Positions 22,272 to 29,054 of a stretch of 29,054 nt of DNA are shown here, one piece after another. The notes beneath the pieces were generated by a model, which saw only the letters and a list, made by a program, of their open reading frames with translations, ran no database searches and had not been told where the DNA came from. Each line of letters opens with the position of its first letter. The stretch's first letter is position 1. This stretch comes from Bacteroidota bacterium (GTDB lineage: Bacteria; Bacteroidota; Bacteroidia; B-17B0; Aurantibacillaceae): contig JANYBY010000103.1 of NCBI GenBank assembly GCA_025360565.1, forward strand, positions 1 to 29,054. The letters are read 5' to 3'. The position numbers and the translations under genes were made by a program.

Positions 22272-22961
22272 ATGGAATATTTTATTTTAAAACATCAAGT
22301 AGATACGGATGAAACGGGGAGTGTCGATAGACAAATCGTTTGGAAAAATCCAAAAAAAAAAGAGCCTAATCCATTATTCATAATTAATCGAGCTAAAGAT
22401 AATTTATATCCGCCTGACAATTTATTTCCTTTTGATTATTTAGAATTATATAAGGGTGCGATTTTGTCAGACCTAATGAGTAGTCAATTTTATAATGGTT
22501 TTATAATAAGCAAAAAGCTAAAAGGTATTTTTGAAGAATCAAATGTTAATGACTGCAAATTTTACGACGTAAAGATATTTAGCAACGATAAGGAAATTCC
22601 CGACTATTATTATTTCCACTCTGCTTCTTGTTTAAGGGATTTTATTAACTATCGTAAGTCTACTTTTTATATAGGGGACATTCTAGGTAAAAAAATAAAG
22701 GAGTTAAAAGCTGATATTAATACTTATGCAGATTTAGTAAAAGTTCATTCAGAGTTGACCATTGGTGCTGAATTACTATATCCTAATTTTTTTTATTTAG
22801 GGGCTAAATTTCCGTTCAACACAAATCTTTTTAGATTCTGTGCTTTTAACTATGATTTTTTTATCGCTAAAAAACTAAAAGAAAAGATTGAAGCCAATAA
22901 TATTACAGGAGTTTCTATAAATCCAATTAATGGCTTTATAGAAACCCCTGCTTTAGCATAA
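22272..22961 (+). CDS. Probable Imm11/Imm43-like (DUF1629-type) immunity protein, orphan
   Basis: A 229-residue soluble protein without signal peptide or membrane segment. The pattern YNGFIISKKLKGIFEESN, then CKFYDVKIF, then near the C terminus LFRFCAFNYDFFIAKKLKEK and NNITGVSINPI resembles the DUF1629/Imm11 and Imm43 group, in which two 'served-by' strand-helix units end with a G-V-x-F/I-x-P-I motif. Such proteins neutralise toxins of polymorphic or contact-dependent systems. No toxin gene is next to it, so it may be an orphan defence gene. It is clearly more AT-rich than its neighbours. The frame is open from 22233, but MEYFILKHQ at 22272 is the natural start. Family assignment is from pattern memory and moderate. 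Confidence 0.6.
   Translation: MEYFILKHQVDTDETGSVDRQIVWKNPKKKEPNPLFIINRAKDNLYPPDNLFPFDYLELYKGAILSDLMSSQFYNGFIISKKLKGIFEESNVNDCKFYDVKIFSNDKEIPDYYYFHSASCLRDFINYRKSTFYIGDILGKKIKELKADINTYADLVKVHSELTIGAELLYPNFFYLGAKFPFNTNLFRFCAFNYDFFIAKKLKEKIEANNITGVSINPINGFIETPALA
22907..22949. repeat. Inverted repeat at the 3' end of the immunity-like gene
   Basis: AGGAGTTTCTATAAA (22907-22921) and TTTATAGAAACCCCT (22935-22949) pair at 14 of 15 positions around a 13-nt loop. The structure lies inside the last codons of the gene, just before its stop. No T-run follows, so a classical terminator is not indicated. Confidence 0.75.
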
Positions 22962-23181
22962 TTAATACCTTTATATCTTTAATAACTGGCTCTAGACCTT
23001 GTGTTTTTAGACTTACCAACCGCAGGTTTAACATAAGAAAAAAGTCAATACAAACGGCCTTTTCGGCTATTTTACAAAGGCATTTATACCAAAATAAAGC
23101 TATCGTCCGTCCCAAAGGGGTTTTAATCGAAATCCCCCTTTTAAATTTCAAAAAAAATCACTTTCTTTAGCCTTTATTGAA

Positions 23182-25035
23182 ATGGAAAAACAGCCTCTTT
23201 TAGAAGTACGAAACCTAGTTACCCAGTTTAAAACTGAAGATGAGTTTGTAAAAGCTGTTAACGATATTTCGTTTACCCTGCACAAAGGCGAAACCATTGG
23301 CATTGTTGGCGAGAGCGGCTCCGGAAAATCAGTTACCTCCCTTTCCATTATGCAGCTTATTCCAAATCCCCCTGGTAAAATTACCGGAGGTGAAATAATT
23401 TATCATACTAAGGAAGGGAAAACCGTTGATCTTGTTAAGACCAAGAACGACGATATGCGCTATTACCGCGGCAACGAAATTGCCATGATCTTTCAAGAGC
23501 CCATGACCTCGCTGAACCCCGTTATTTCTTGCGGTAATCAGGTAATGGAAAGTTTGCTGCTTCATAAAAAAATTAGTAAAAAAGAAGCGCGTGCAAAAAC
23601 ACTTCAATTATTTACCGAAGTACAATTGCCCAATCCCGAACAAATGATGCACCGTTACCCGCATCAATTATCGGGCGGACAAAAACAGCGCGTAATGATT
23701 GCTATGGCCATGAGCTGCGATCCGAATATTTTAATTGCCGACGAACCAACTACCGCGCTTGATGTTACAGTACAAAAAACCATTCTAGATCTAATGGGTA
23801 AATTGCAGCGCGAAAAAAATATTGGTATTTTATTTATTACACATGATCTTGGCGTAATTGCAGAATTGGCCGATACCGTTGTAGTAATGTACAAAGGCAA
23901 AATTGTGGAACAAGGCCCTGTATTACAAATATTCGCAGACCCAAAACACCCCTATACAAAAAGTTTATTGGCTTGCCGCCCGCCGTTAGATAAGCGTTTA
24001 AAACGTTTGCCGGTTGTAAGTGATTTTATGCGCCGCGGTAAAAGCGGTGAAGTGGAAGAGTTAAGCAAAAATGTTTGGGACGCTGTTGACAGCCTTGCAA
24101 TTACCGCGGATGAACGTAAAAAAAGCCACGAAGAACTTTACAAAAGAGATAAGATCCTTGAGATTCAAAATTTAAAAACATGGTTCCCCGCTACAAAAAC
24201 ACTTTTCGGCAAACCATTAACCTATACAAAAGCGGTAGATGATGTAACGCTTGATGTTTACGAAGGCGAAACCCTTGGATTGGTTGGAGAAAGCGGCTGT
24301 GGCAAAACAACATTAGGCCGATCGATCTTAAAATTGTGCGAAGTAAAAAGCGGAAAAATATTTTACAAGCGTCAGGAATTGATTCGCATGAAGGAAAGTG
24401 ATTTTAGATTGCACAGAAAAGATATGCAGATCATTTTTCAGGATCCGTATTCATCCTTAAACCCGCGCATAACAGTTGGTAATGCCATTATGGAACCAAT
24501 GAAAGTACACGGCATTTTAAAAACAAATACTCAACGCCGCGATAAAGTTCATGAACTGTTGGATAAAGTGGGATTGGATCGCTCATTCTTTAGCCGTTAC
24601 CCGCACGAGTTCAGCGGCGGGCAGCGTCAAAGGATTTGTATTGCGAGGGCATTAGGATTAAACCCGCAATTTATTATTTGCGATGAAAGCGTAAGTGCTT
24701 TAGATGTGAGTGTGCAAGCGCAAGTATTAAATTTATTGAACGAATTAAAGAACGAATTTAAATTCACTTATATTTTTATCAGCCACGATTTGAGTGTTGT
24801 AAAATTTATGAGCGACCGGATGGTGGTGATGCAGCAAGGAAAAATTGAAGAGATTGGCGACGCGGATGAAATTTACAATAATCCTAAATCGGATTATACC
24901 AAAAAATTAATTAGCTCAATTCCTAAGGGGAAAATTGAAGATATTAAAGCCGCAATTGCCAACAAAGAAAACAACCTGCCTTTTGCCGATTGGATAAATA
25001 CGGTTGGCGCCAAAGATAAGGACGCTAAAGCCTAA
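23182..25035 (+). CDS. Oligopeptide-type ABC transporter ATP-binding protein with two fused ATPase domains
   Basis: A 617-residue fusion of two ABC ATPases of the DppD/DppF (OppD/OppF) type, as in YejF/GsiA-like proteins. Domain 1: Walker A GESGSGKS (43-50), signature LSGGQKQR (about 162-169), Walker B ILIADEPTTALDV. Domain 2: Walker A GESGCGKTT (near 369), signature FSGGQRQR (near 477), Walker B FIICDESVSALDV; here the usual Pro after the catalytic Glu is Ser. Each half is followed by the oligopeptide-ABC tail (HPYTKSLL and SDYTKKLISSIP). It would energise import of peptides or nickel-like solutes, but no permease or binding protein gene is nearby. The dedA-type gene begins 2 nt after its stop, so an operon is likely. 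No clear promoter is seen in the 220-nt upstream gap. Confidence 0.93.
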   Translation: MEKQPLLEVRNLVTQFKTEDEFVKAVNDISFTLHKGETIGIVGESGSGKSVTSLSIMQLIPNPPGKITGGEIIYHTKEGKTVDLVKTKNDDMRYYRGNEIAMIFQEPMTSLNPVISCGNQVMESLLLHKKISKKEARAKTLQLFTEVQLPNPEQMMHRYPHQLSGGQKQRVMIAMAMSCDPNILIADEPTTALDVTVQKTILDLMGKLQREKNIGILFITHDLGVIAELADTVVVMYKGKIVEQGPVLQIFADPKHPYTKSLLACRPPLDKRLKRLPVVSDFMRRGKSGEVEELSKNVWDAVDSLAITADERKKSHEELYKRDKILEIQNLKTWFPATKTLFGKPLTYTKAVDDVTLDVYEGETLGLVGESGCGKTTLGRSILKLCEVKSGKIFYKRQELIRMKESDFRLHRKDMQIIFQDPYSSLNPRITVGNAIMEPMKVHGILKTNTQRRDKVHELLDKVGLDRSFFSRYPHEFSGGQRQRICIARALGLNPQFIICDESVSALDVSVQAQVLNLLNELKNEFKFTYIFISHDLSVVKFMSDRMVVMQQGKIEEIGDADEIYNNPKSDYTKKLISSIPKGKIEDIKAAIANKENNLPFADWINTVGAKDKDAKA

Positions 25036-25037
25036 GC

Positions 25038-25661
25038 ATGTGGGAATTTTTAAAACAATTAACCGATCCCGAAAGCATTATTAATTATGGAGGATTGTGG
25101 TTATTGTTATTGGTTATTTTTTCGGAAACCGGTCTTTTGATCGGATTTTTTTTGCCCGGCGATAATTTAATTTTATTGGCAGGAATTTTATGTAAAGCCA
25201 AACCCGAATTATTAAACGTTAACTTTTTTGTGCTTATCGTACTTATGACATTTGCAGCGGTGCTTGGCAACACTGTTGGTTATTGGTTTGGCCAAAGGGC
25301 GGGTGAAAAATTATATTCCAAAAAAGATAGTTTGCTTTTTAAACAGAGCCACATTGAAACAACCAAAAACTATTACGCGAAATACGGCGGCAACTTAACC
25401 TTAATAATTGCCCGATTTTTACCGGTCATTCGAACATTTGCGCCCATTATTGCCGGCGTTATAAAAGTTGATCTTAAAAAATTTATGCTCTTTAATTTGA
25501 TCGGTGGTTTTGCGTGGATAATCAGTTTAACAAGTATTGGATATTTTTTAGTACAGCTCTTTCCGCAAATAACCAATTACATGAGTTATATTTTTATTGC
25601 ACTGATAATTATTACGGCCTTGCCAATTTTGAGAATTGTTTTAAGGAAAAAAAAGAAGTAA
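25038..25661 (+). CDS. DedA family (VTT-domain) membrane protein
   Basis: A 207-residue integral membrane protein. The N-terminal ETGLLIGFFLPGDNLILLAG and the central GNTVGYWFGQRAGEKLY, then ARFLPVIRTFAPIIAGV, are the hallmark DedA/VTT segments; the Arg and Pro in ARFLPVIRT are conserved and needed in characterised members. A transmembrane pair follows and the C terminus is basic (RIVLRKKKK), facing the cytoplasm. Members of the family flip or move lipids (undecaprenyl phosphate or phosphatidylethanolamine) and support envelope integrity; which lipid applies here cannot be told. It starts 2 nt after the ABC gene and ends 9 nt before the next membrane protein gene, so three genes look like one operon. 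Confidence 0.93.
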   Translation: MWEFLKQLTDPESIINYGGLWLLLLVIFSETGLLIGFFLPGDNLILLAGILCKAKPELLNVNFFVLIVLMTFAAVLGNTVGYWFGQRAGEKLYSKKDSLLFKQSHIETTKNYYAKYGGNLTLIIARFLPVIRTFAPIIAGVIKVDLKKFMLFNLIGGFAWIISLTSIGYFLVQLFPQITNYMSYIFIALIIITALPILRIVLRKKKK

Positions 25662-25670
25662 TTACAACAA

Positions 25671-26468
25671 ATGGGTTTTTATAAAAATATATTTTTCGGC
25701 GTTTTTTACCTGCGTGTTACGCTTTTTGCCGGGTTAATTTTCGGAATTATTTTTCAGGCCATTAATTTTAAAAACGACGCGGCTTTTATTATTTTACTTT
25801 TTCTCGCGATACTTGTTCCGATAATTATTTCGGTAACCCTTTTCAAATCTAAGGATGCAAAAGCCATGACTTGGGCCATAATCATTGGTATTTTTTGTTT
25901 TATTTTGGGTACAATTGGTTTTTCTTCAGTTGTATGGGAAGGAATTATCAGTAAGCCTCCTTCTGTTTCCGGCATATCGGTTAATGAAGCGCCTAAACAT
26001 TTCGATAAAAGATATTTTCATTTTACGGATGGCAGAATAATTTCAAAATACGAAGGCGGCTCGCATTATTACCGCGCTGCCCGCGCAAGATCGGGTAGTA
26101 CAACTATTGATATTGGCGCCGCACCTTTGGTAACAGATTCGTGGGCAGAAGAAAATCCTATAAATGTTTGGGTGGCTTTCGAACGTTTTACAGTTGACCC
26201 GCAATGGAATAAAAATTTTAGAGCCGGAATTTTGATCATGCGTGTGGCTGATTGCAAAGAAGATGATCTATATTTAAAAGCAATTAAACAAGCGGAAAAA
26301 GATTTTCACATTATTTCAGATCCTAAAGCGCTTATTATTTCGTGGCAGCAATACCCCGAAGAAGAAGTGTGGGATCAGTTTAAGATCGGTTTATGGATAT
26401 TGACCGGTTTGATCTTTTTGTGGTTACTTGCTTTTTTATTTTCCTTTTTTAAAAAGAAAAAGGACTAG
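25671..26468 (+). CDS. Uncharacterised membrane protein
   Basis: A 265-residue protein I do not recognise. About residues 12-32, 37-57 and 67-91 are transmembrane segments; a soluble part of roughly 140 residues follows (from KPPSVSGISVNEAPKHF), and a last transmembrane segment (about 239-260) ends in a basic tail, FKKKKD. The soluble part has no known motif; HYYRAARARSGSTTIDIGAAP is the most conserved-looking stretch. The topology would place it between the third and fourth segments, and by the positive-inside rule it most likely lies outside the cytoplasm. It starts 9 nt after the DedA gene and converges with the vanZ-like gene with only 3 nt between. Co-transcription with DedA hints at an envelope role. 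Confidence 0.8.
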   Translation: MGFYKNIFFGVFYLRVTLFAGLIFGIIFQAINFKNDAAFIILLFLAILVPIIISVTLFKSKDAKAMTWAIIIGIFCFILGTIGFSSVVWEGIISKPPSVSGISVNEAPKHFDKRYFHFTDGRIISKYEGGSHYYRAARARSGSTTIDIGAAPLVTDSWAEENPINVWVAFERFTVDPQWNKNFRAGILIMRVADCKEDDLYLKAIKQAEKDFHIISDPKALIISWQQYPEEEVWDQFKIGLWILTGLIFLWLLAFLFSFFKKKKD

Positions 26469-26471
26469 CGT

Positions 26472-26861
26472 TTATTTCAAAGCACTAAATACGATTTTTA
26501 GTTTCTTATAAAACAACACCGCGACAAAACATCCAAAACTATTGGCAATAAAATCCAGCCAATCGCCACTGCGGTGGCTGAATAACTTTGCCTGCATTAT
26601 TTCAAGCAAACCGCCGTAAGCAATGCAGCTGAATAAATAAATAAAAACGAAAGGGACTGACTGCGCTTTTTTTATGGCGACAATAAATAATAGAGTGCTT
26701 AAACCAAAAAATATTGAAGCATGTACCCATTTATCAAAACTTAATAATTCGAGCCAGGAAACGCTTGGTATAAATTGCCCGGGTGTTGAACACAGTAACA
26801 AAATAGTTATTGCCCAAATTACTGAGAACAGACCGCAATTATTATAAATTAGTTTTTTCAT
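26472..26861 (-). CDS. VanZ-like family membrane protein
   Basis: A 129-residue protein of the VanZ-like family with about four transmembrane segments: FSVIWAITILLLCSTPG at the N terminus, FDKWVHASIFFGLSTLLF, FVFIYLFSCIAYGGLLEIMQ and DFIANSFGCFVAVLFY. The motifs DKWVHA, GLLEIMQ and SGDWLDFIANSFG are those typical of the family. VanZ itself gives low-level teicoplanin resistance, but chromosomal family members are mostly uncharacterised. It lies downstream of gcvH and sprA on the same strand, an order I associate with Bacteroidota gliding/T9SS loci. A terminator and a long palindrome stand between gcvH and this gene, so it may be transcribed separately or by readthrough. Confidence 0.88.
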   Translation of the reverse strand: MKKLIYNNCGLFSVIWAITILLLCSTPGQFIPSVSWLELLSFDKWVHASIFFGLSTLLFIVAIKKAQSVPFVFIYLFSCIAYGGLLEIMQAKLFSHRSGDWLDFIANSFGCFVAVLFYKKLKIVFSALK

Positions 26862-26868
26862 ATTGTTA

Positions 26869-26950
26869 TTTTCTCGCAGAGTAACGCAGAATAACTCTGC
26901 GAAGCTCTACGTTTTGATCTGCTTTTGATCTGCGTTACTCTGCGAGAAAA
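26869..26950. repeat. Long palindrome upstream of the vanZ-like gene
   Basis: The 22-bp arms (26869-26890 and 26929-26950) are perfect inverted repeats beginning TTTTCTCGCAGAG and ending CTCTGCGAGAAAA, with a 38-nt interior. A partial extra copy, TGCGAGAAAA, follows at 26951-26960. On the gene's strand the palindrome ends 7 nt before the vanZ-like ATG, the same distance as the purL-trmB palindrome from its gene. Confidence 0.9.
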
Positions 26951-26972
26951 TGCGAGAAAATTCACCAAACAA

Positions 26973-27008
26973 AAAAACCCTCTCTCCTCGGCGGATGAAA
27001 GGGTTTTT
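26973..27008 (-). terminator. Intrinsic terminator of gcvH
   Basis: On the minus strand AAAAACCCT pairs with AGGGTTTTT, the inner CTTTC/GAGAG extends the stem, and a T-run follows. It starts 17 nt after the gcvH stop. Confidence 0.88.
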
Positions 27009-27025
27009 AATTTTACCATCTATTT

Positions 27026-27406
27026 TTAAGCTCCTATTAATTTTTTATAATCATCTGCACTTAACAACTCGCCTACTTCGGCGGCGTTCGTAATTTTCAT
27101 TTTTATCATCCAGCCTTTTCCGTAAGGATCGGTGTTAACGATCTCAGGTGAGGAATCAATATCCTTATTTACCTCTAACACTTCGCCGCTTAAAGGCATA
27201 AATAGATCGCTTACGGTTTTTACAGCTTCTACAGTTCCAAAAACCGCTTCTTTATCTAATGTTTCGCCAATTGTGCTTACATCTACATAAACAATATCAC
27301 CTAATTCGCGCTGAGCAAAATCTGTAATACCAATTGTTGCAACATCGCCTGCAATTTTTACCCACTCGTGGTCTTTAGTGTATTTTAAATCCGAAGGAAA
27401 ATCCAT
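27026..27406 (-). CDS. gcvH: Glycine cleavage system H protein
   Basis: Carries the lipoyl-bound aminomethyl group between the P, T and L proteins of glycine cleavage. It has 126 residues, the standard size. The lipoylated lysine is K63 in FGTVEAVKTVSDLF; the N-terminal YTKDHEWVKI and GITDFAQRELGDIVYVD, and the C-terminal NTDPYGKGWMIKM, are diagnostic. It lies downstream of sprA on the same strand, but has its own strong promoter at 27426-27456 and its own terminator, so it is probably expressed independently. The other gcv genes are absent from the window. Confidence 0.98.
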   Translation of the reverse strand: MDFPSDLKYTKDHEWVKIAGDVATIGITDFAQRELGDIVYVDVSTIGETLDKEAVFGTVEAVKTVSDLFMPLSGEVLEVNKDIDSSPEIVNTDPYGKGWMIKMKITNAAEVGELLSADDYKKLIGA

Positions 27407-27425
27407 AATTTGTTTTTTAGTGGTA

Positions 27426-27456
27426 CAAATGTAATTGTTTGTTTTATTTTGCCAAA
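27426..27456 (-). promoter_or_regulatory. Consensus promoter of gcvH
   Basis: On the minus strand TTTG (27453-27456), exactly 19 nt, then TACATTTG (27426-27433): a perfect match to TTTG-N19-TAnnTTTG. The ATG follows 19 nt later. This is the clearest promoter in the window and served as my reference for the others. Confidence 0.85.
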
Positions 27457-27473
27457 CAAATGGGTAAAAAAAA

Positions 27474-27571
27474 ATGCCGCGAATTGCACGGATTACACCG
27501 AAACGCTCACTTTTGAGCGTAATTATCTTTCATTTATAAATAATCCGTGAAATCTGAGAAATCCGCGGCAT
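27474..27571. repeat. Imperfect palindrome between sprA and gcvH
   Basis: Outer arms ATGCCGCG (27474-27481) and CGCGGCAT (27564-27571), a middle pair TGCACGGATTA-like versus TAATCCGTGA with a 9-nt bulge on one side, and a central hairpin ACGCTCA-CTTT-TGAGCGT (27503-27520). It lies 14 nt past the sprA stop and just upstream of the gcvH promoter, so it may insulate the two. The arm GCCGCGGATT also occurs near 9268 after folA. Confidence 0.75.
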
Positions 27572-27585
27572 ACAATTTCAAATGT

Positions 27586-29054
27586 TTACTGGAAATTGAT
27601 CCTCAAACTAAATCCACCTGTAGCATTTGCTGTTGGAAAAGAAGCCGATGTTTGCGGTTTGGTTTTTATCCAATCGTAAAACAAACGCAAATTAATATTT
27701 GGAGTTAAGGCATAATCGGCCGACGAACGCAAAGTAATAATATTTGTACCACCGGTTGGAATGCTTATACCATCCGAAATACGCCTTATAACAGAAATAT
27801 TTTTACGGTAACTTATATCCACCTTCACAGTTAAATTACTCTCTAATACTTTACCCTGAATTTTAACGCCCGGTATTTTTAATTTAGGATACATATAACC
27901 TATACCCACAATATATTCTTGCCCCTTGGTTTCAATAATTTGAGGGCCGGTAATATTTAAACTGGTACTTTTTGTGCGGTTAGTAGTAACATTGGCCGAC
28001 CAACCTTGCTTTACAAATTGAAAATCGAATTTAACAAGTGGCGAAAAATTTTCGGTTAAGGTTACCGCGTTAATATTATAATAAGGCACAAAGTTTGAAT
28101 TAAAAACTGTAGAGCCTGTAGAAACCGAAACCGGCGCACGCGAAGTTTGCTGAGGGTCGTTTGGACTTCCGCCCGTAAATAAAAGATTATTGCTATAACC
28201 ATTAATATTATACTGACTTTGGTAGGCATGCCTTATAGTTACGCTTCTGAATGTTTTTTTAAGCTGAGGCAATTTACCTATACCGTCCCAACTTATAGTC
28301 CAATTTGGAATTGGTATTTTTGGAAAAATATTTGTGGTGCTATAATTTTTTATTTTTTTGCCGCCATATATACTCAAAAAGGCCCCTAACAGAACGTCCT
28401 GCTGATTATCCTGATAACCGTCAACATAACTTGAAACGCTACTGGAACCAATAGCCTGATAGGTTTGAGATCCTGCAGAACCAAGCGGATTGGAAGATGA
28501 TTGCGCATTAGCCGCACCTAATTGGTTTGCCACATTCCTTCTCTCGCTCAAAAAGTCGTTAAACAATTTTGAGTTAACAGGATCTTTTCCATCCTTAAAT
28601 GAATTAAAGAAAGAAAAAGTGGAAATATTAAAACTTCCGGTAGAGTTTTTACTCACATCAAATATAAAATGTTTATCGTGATAGGTGTTTTTAAGTGTGT
28701 CGTTGTATAGCATGAACTCACTGGTGTTGGTGGTCTCTTTTTTATTCGCGGTAAGATCTATTTTTAAACTTCCGTGCGGCTCAAGGCTTGCGCGGAAGGA
28801 TAGATCCTTAGTTGAAAGGTAAGTGTAAGCGGTGGTTTGGTTTTGAACTTTTACCAGCCAATCATTGTCAGCACTTCTCTCCCTTATTTTTTTATCAGTT
28901 AATCCGGTTGTAAATAAAAAACCCGGCGCCTGGTTGTTTGCAAAATCCATTCCCATAAATTGAGAGAACGGTTTAAAGTTAGGCATAGCCTGCCCGCCGG
29001 TAAGTTGATAAGTAACGTTAACCGTTTTTAGCATCATAATACCTCGTGCAACAA
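27586..29054 (-). CDS. sprA: SprA, T9SS outer-membrane translocon, C-terminal part (partial)
   Basis: The last about 488 residues of SprA (Sov in Porphyromonas), the giant beta-barrel that forms the protein-conducting channel of the type IX secretion system. The frame is open to the window edge (VARGI precedes the internal double Met at 29032-29037), so the gene is cut by the window and not by biology; full-length SprA is roughly 2300-2500 residues. Recognisable stretches are FSQFMGMDFANNQAPGF, GLTDKKIRERSADNDWLVK and the terminal LRLFYDWIKTKPQTSASFP, followed by the closing strand FSLRINFQ. The barrel is rich in alternating Ser/Thr/Asn and aromatic strands. It is followed by gcvH and the vanZ-like gene, an order conserved in related bacteria. 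Confidence 0.93.
   Translation of the reverse strand, partial: VARGIMMLKTVNVTYQLTGGQAMPNFKPFSQFMGMDFANNQAPGFLFTTGLTDKKIRERSADNDWLVKVQNQTTAYTYLSTKDLSFRASLEPHGSLKIDLTANKKETTNTSEFMLYNDTLKNTYHDKHFIFDVSKNSTGSFNISTFSFFNSFKDGKDPVNSKLFNDFLSERRNVANQLGAANAQSSSNPLGSAGSQTYQAIGSSSVSSYVDGYQDNQQDVLLGAFLSIYGGKKIKNYSTTNIFPKIPIPNWTISWDGIGKLPQLKKTFRSVTIRHAYQSQYNINGYSNNLLFTGGSPNDPQQTSRAPVSVSTGSTVFNSNFVPYYNINAVTLTENFSPLVKFDFQFVKQGWSANVTTNRTKSTSLNITGPQIIETKGQEYIVGIGYMYPKLKIPGVKIQGKVLESNLTVKVDISYRKNISVIRRISDGISIPTGGTNIITLRSSADYALTPNINLRLFYDWIKTKPQTSASFPTANATGGFSLRINFQ

Noticed and set aside
23114..23141. Hairpin AAAGGGG/CCCC-CTTT before the ABC ATPase gene as a terminator
   Set aside because: The stem has a bulge and a T-T mismatch and only a short T-run, and no gene close upstream needs it; probably repeat remnant.
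20559..23181. Insertion sequence or integrative element around fic
   Set aside because: No transposase, integrase, tRNA gene or target-site duplication is visible; only short repeats.
27586..29037. sprA fragment as a complete gene starting at 29037
   Set aside because: The frame stays open to the window edge and the sequence matches the interior of SprA, so the Met is internal.

Overview
The window looks like the chromosome of an AT-rich member of the Bacteroidota. Four things point there: the 3' end of sprA followed by gcvH and a vanZ-like gene (an order I recognise from gliding/T9SS Bacteroidota), a secreted protein with a T9SS sorting domain, promoters of the TTTG-N19-TAnnTTTG type, and almost no Shine-Dalgarno sites. 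MqnB and MqnD imply the futalosine route to menaquinone, which argues against Bacteroidales. I cannot name genus or species.

Layout. 1-3404: repeat debris, a PLP aminotransferase, a structured repeat, an outer-membrane beta-barrel protein and a T9SS cargo protein. 3561-8161: ileS and a DksA-like protein with a long histone-H1-like tail, closed by a strong terminator. 8181-12677: small metabolic genes, namely algH/yqgE, folA, the mqnB-mqnD pair, two tandem PTPS-II pterin synthases and folE. 12689-17179: one very large secreted beta-rich protein of unknown function. 17562-20558: purL and trmB, separated by a long palindrome. 20559-23181: an accessory stretch with a wHTH-Fic protein under a striking operator-like array, a probable orphan immunity protein, and composite repeats. 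23182-26468: a double ABC ATPase, a DedA protein and an unknown membrane protein. 26472-29054: vanZ-like, gcvH and the C-terminal third of sprA, running off the window edge.

Pathways. folE and two PTPS-II enzymes give GTP to 6-pyruvoyl-tetrahydropterin, suggesting tetrahydrobiopterin-type cofactor synthesis. MqnB and MqnD supply two steps of menaquinone synthesis. SprA is the T9SS translocon, which would export cargo such as the product of 2559-3404.

The least ordinary material is: (a) the Fic gene, whose Fic motif starts with Gln instead of the catalytic His and whose upstream region holds five TTTTGAGC-type half-sites at near-helical spacing, the last one overlapping the -7 box; (b) a two-copy structured intergenic element whose hairpin is kept although its bases differ; (c) a palindromic repeat-like segment in frame inside ileS; (d) two long palindromes each ending exactly 7 nt before a start codon; (e) a set of genes whose -7 box lies only 3-4 nt before the start codon, implying leaderless transcripts.
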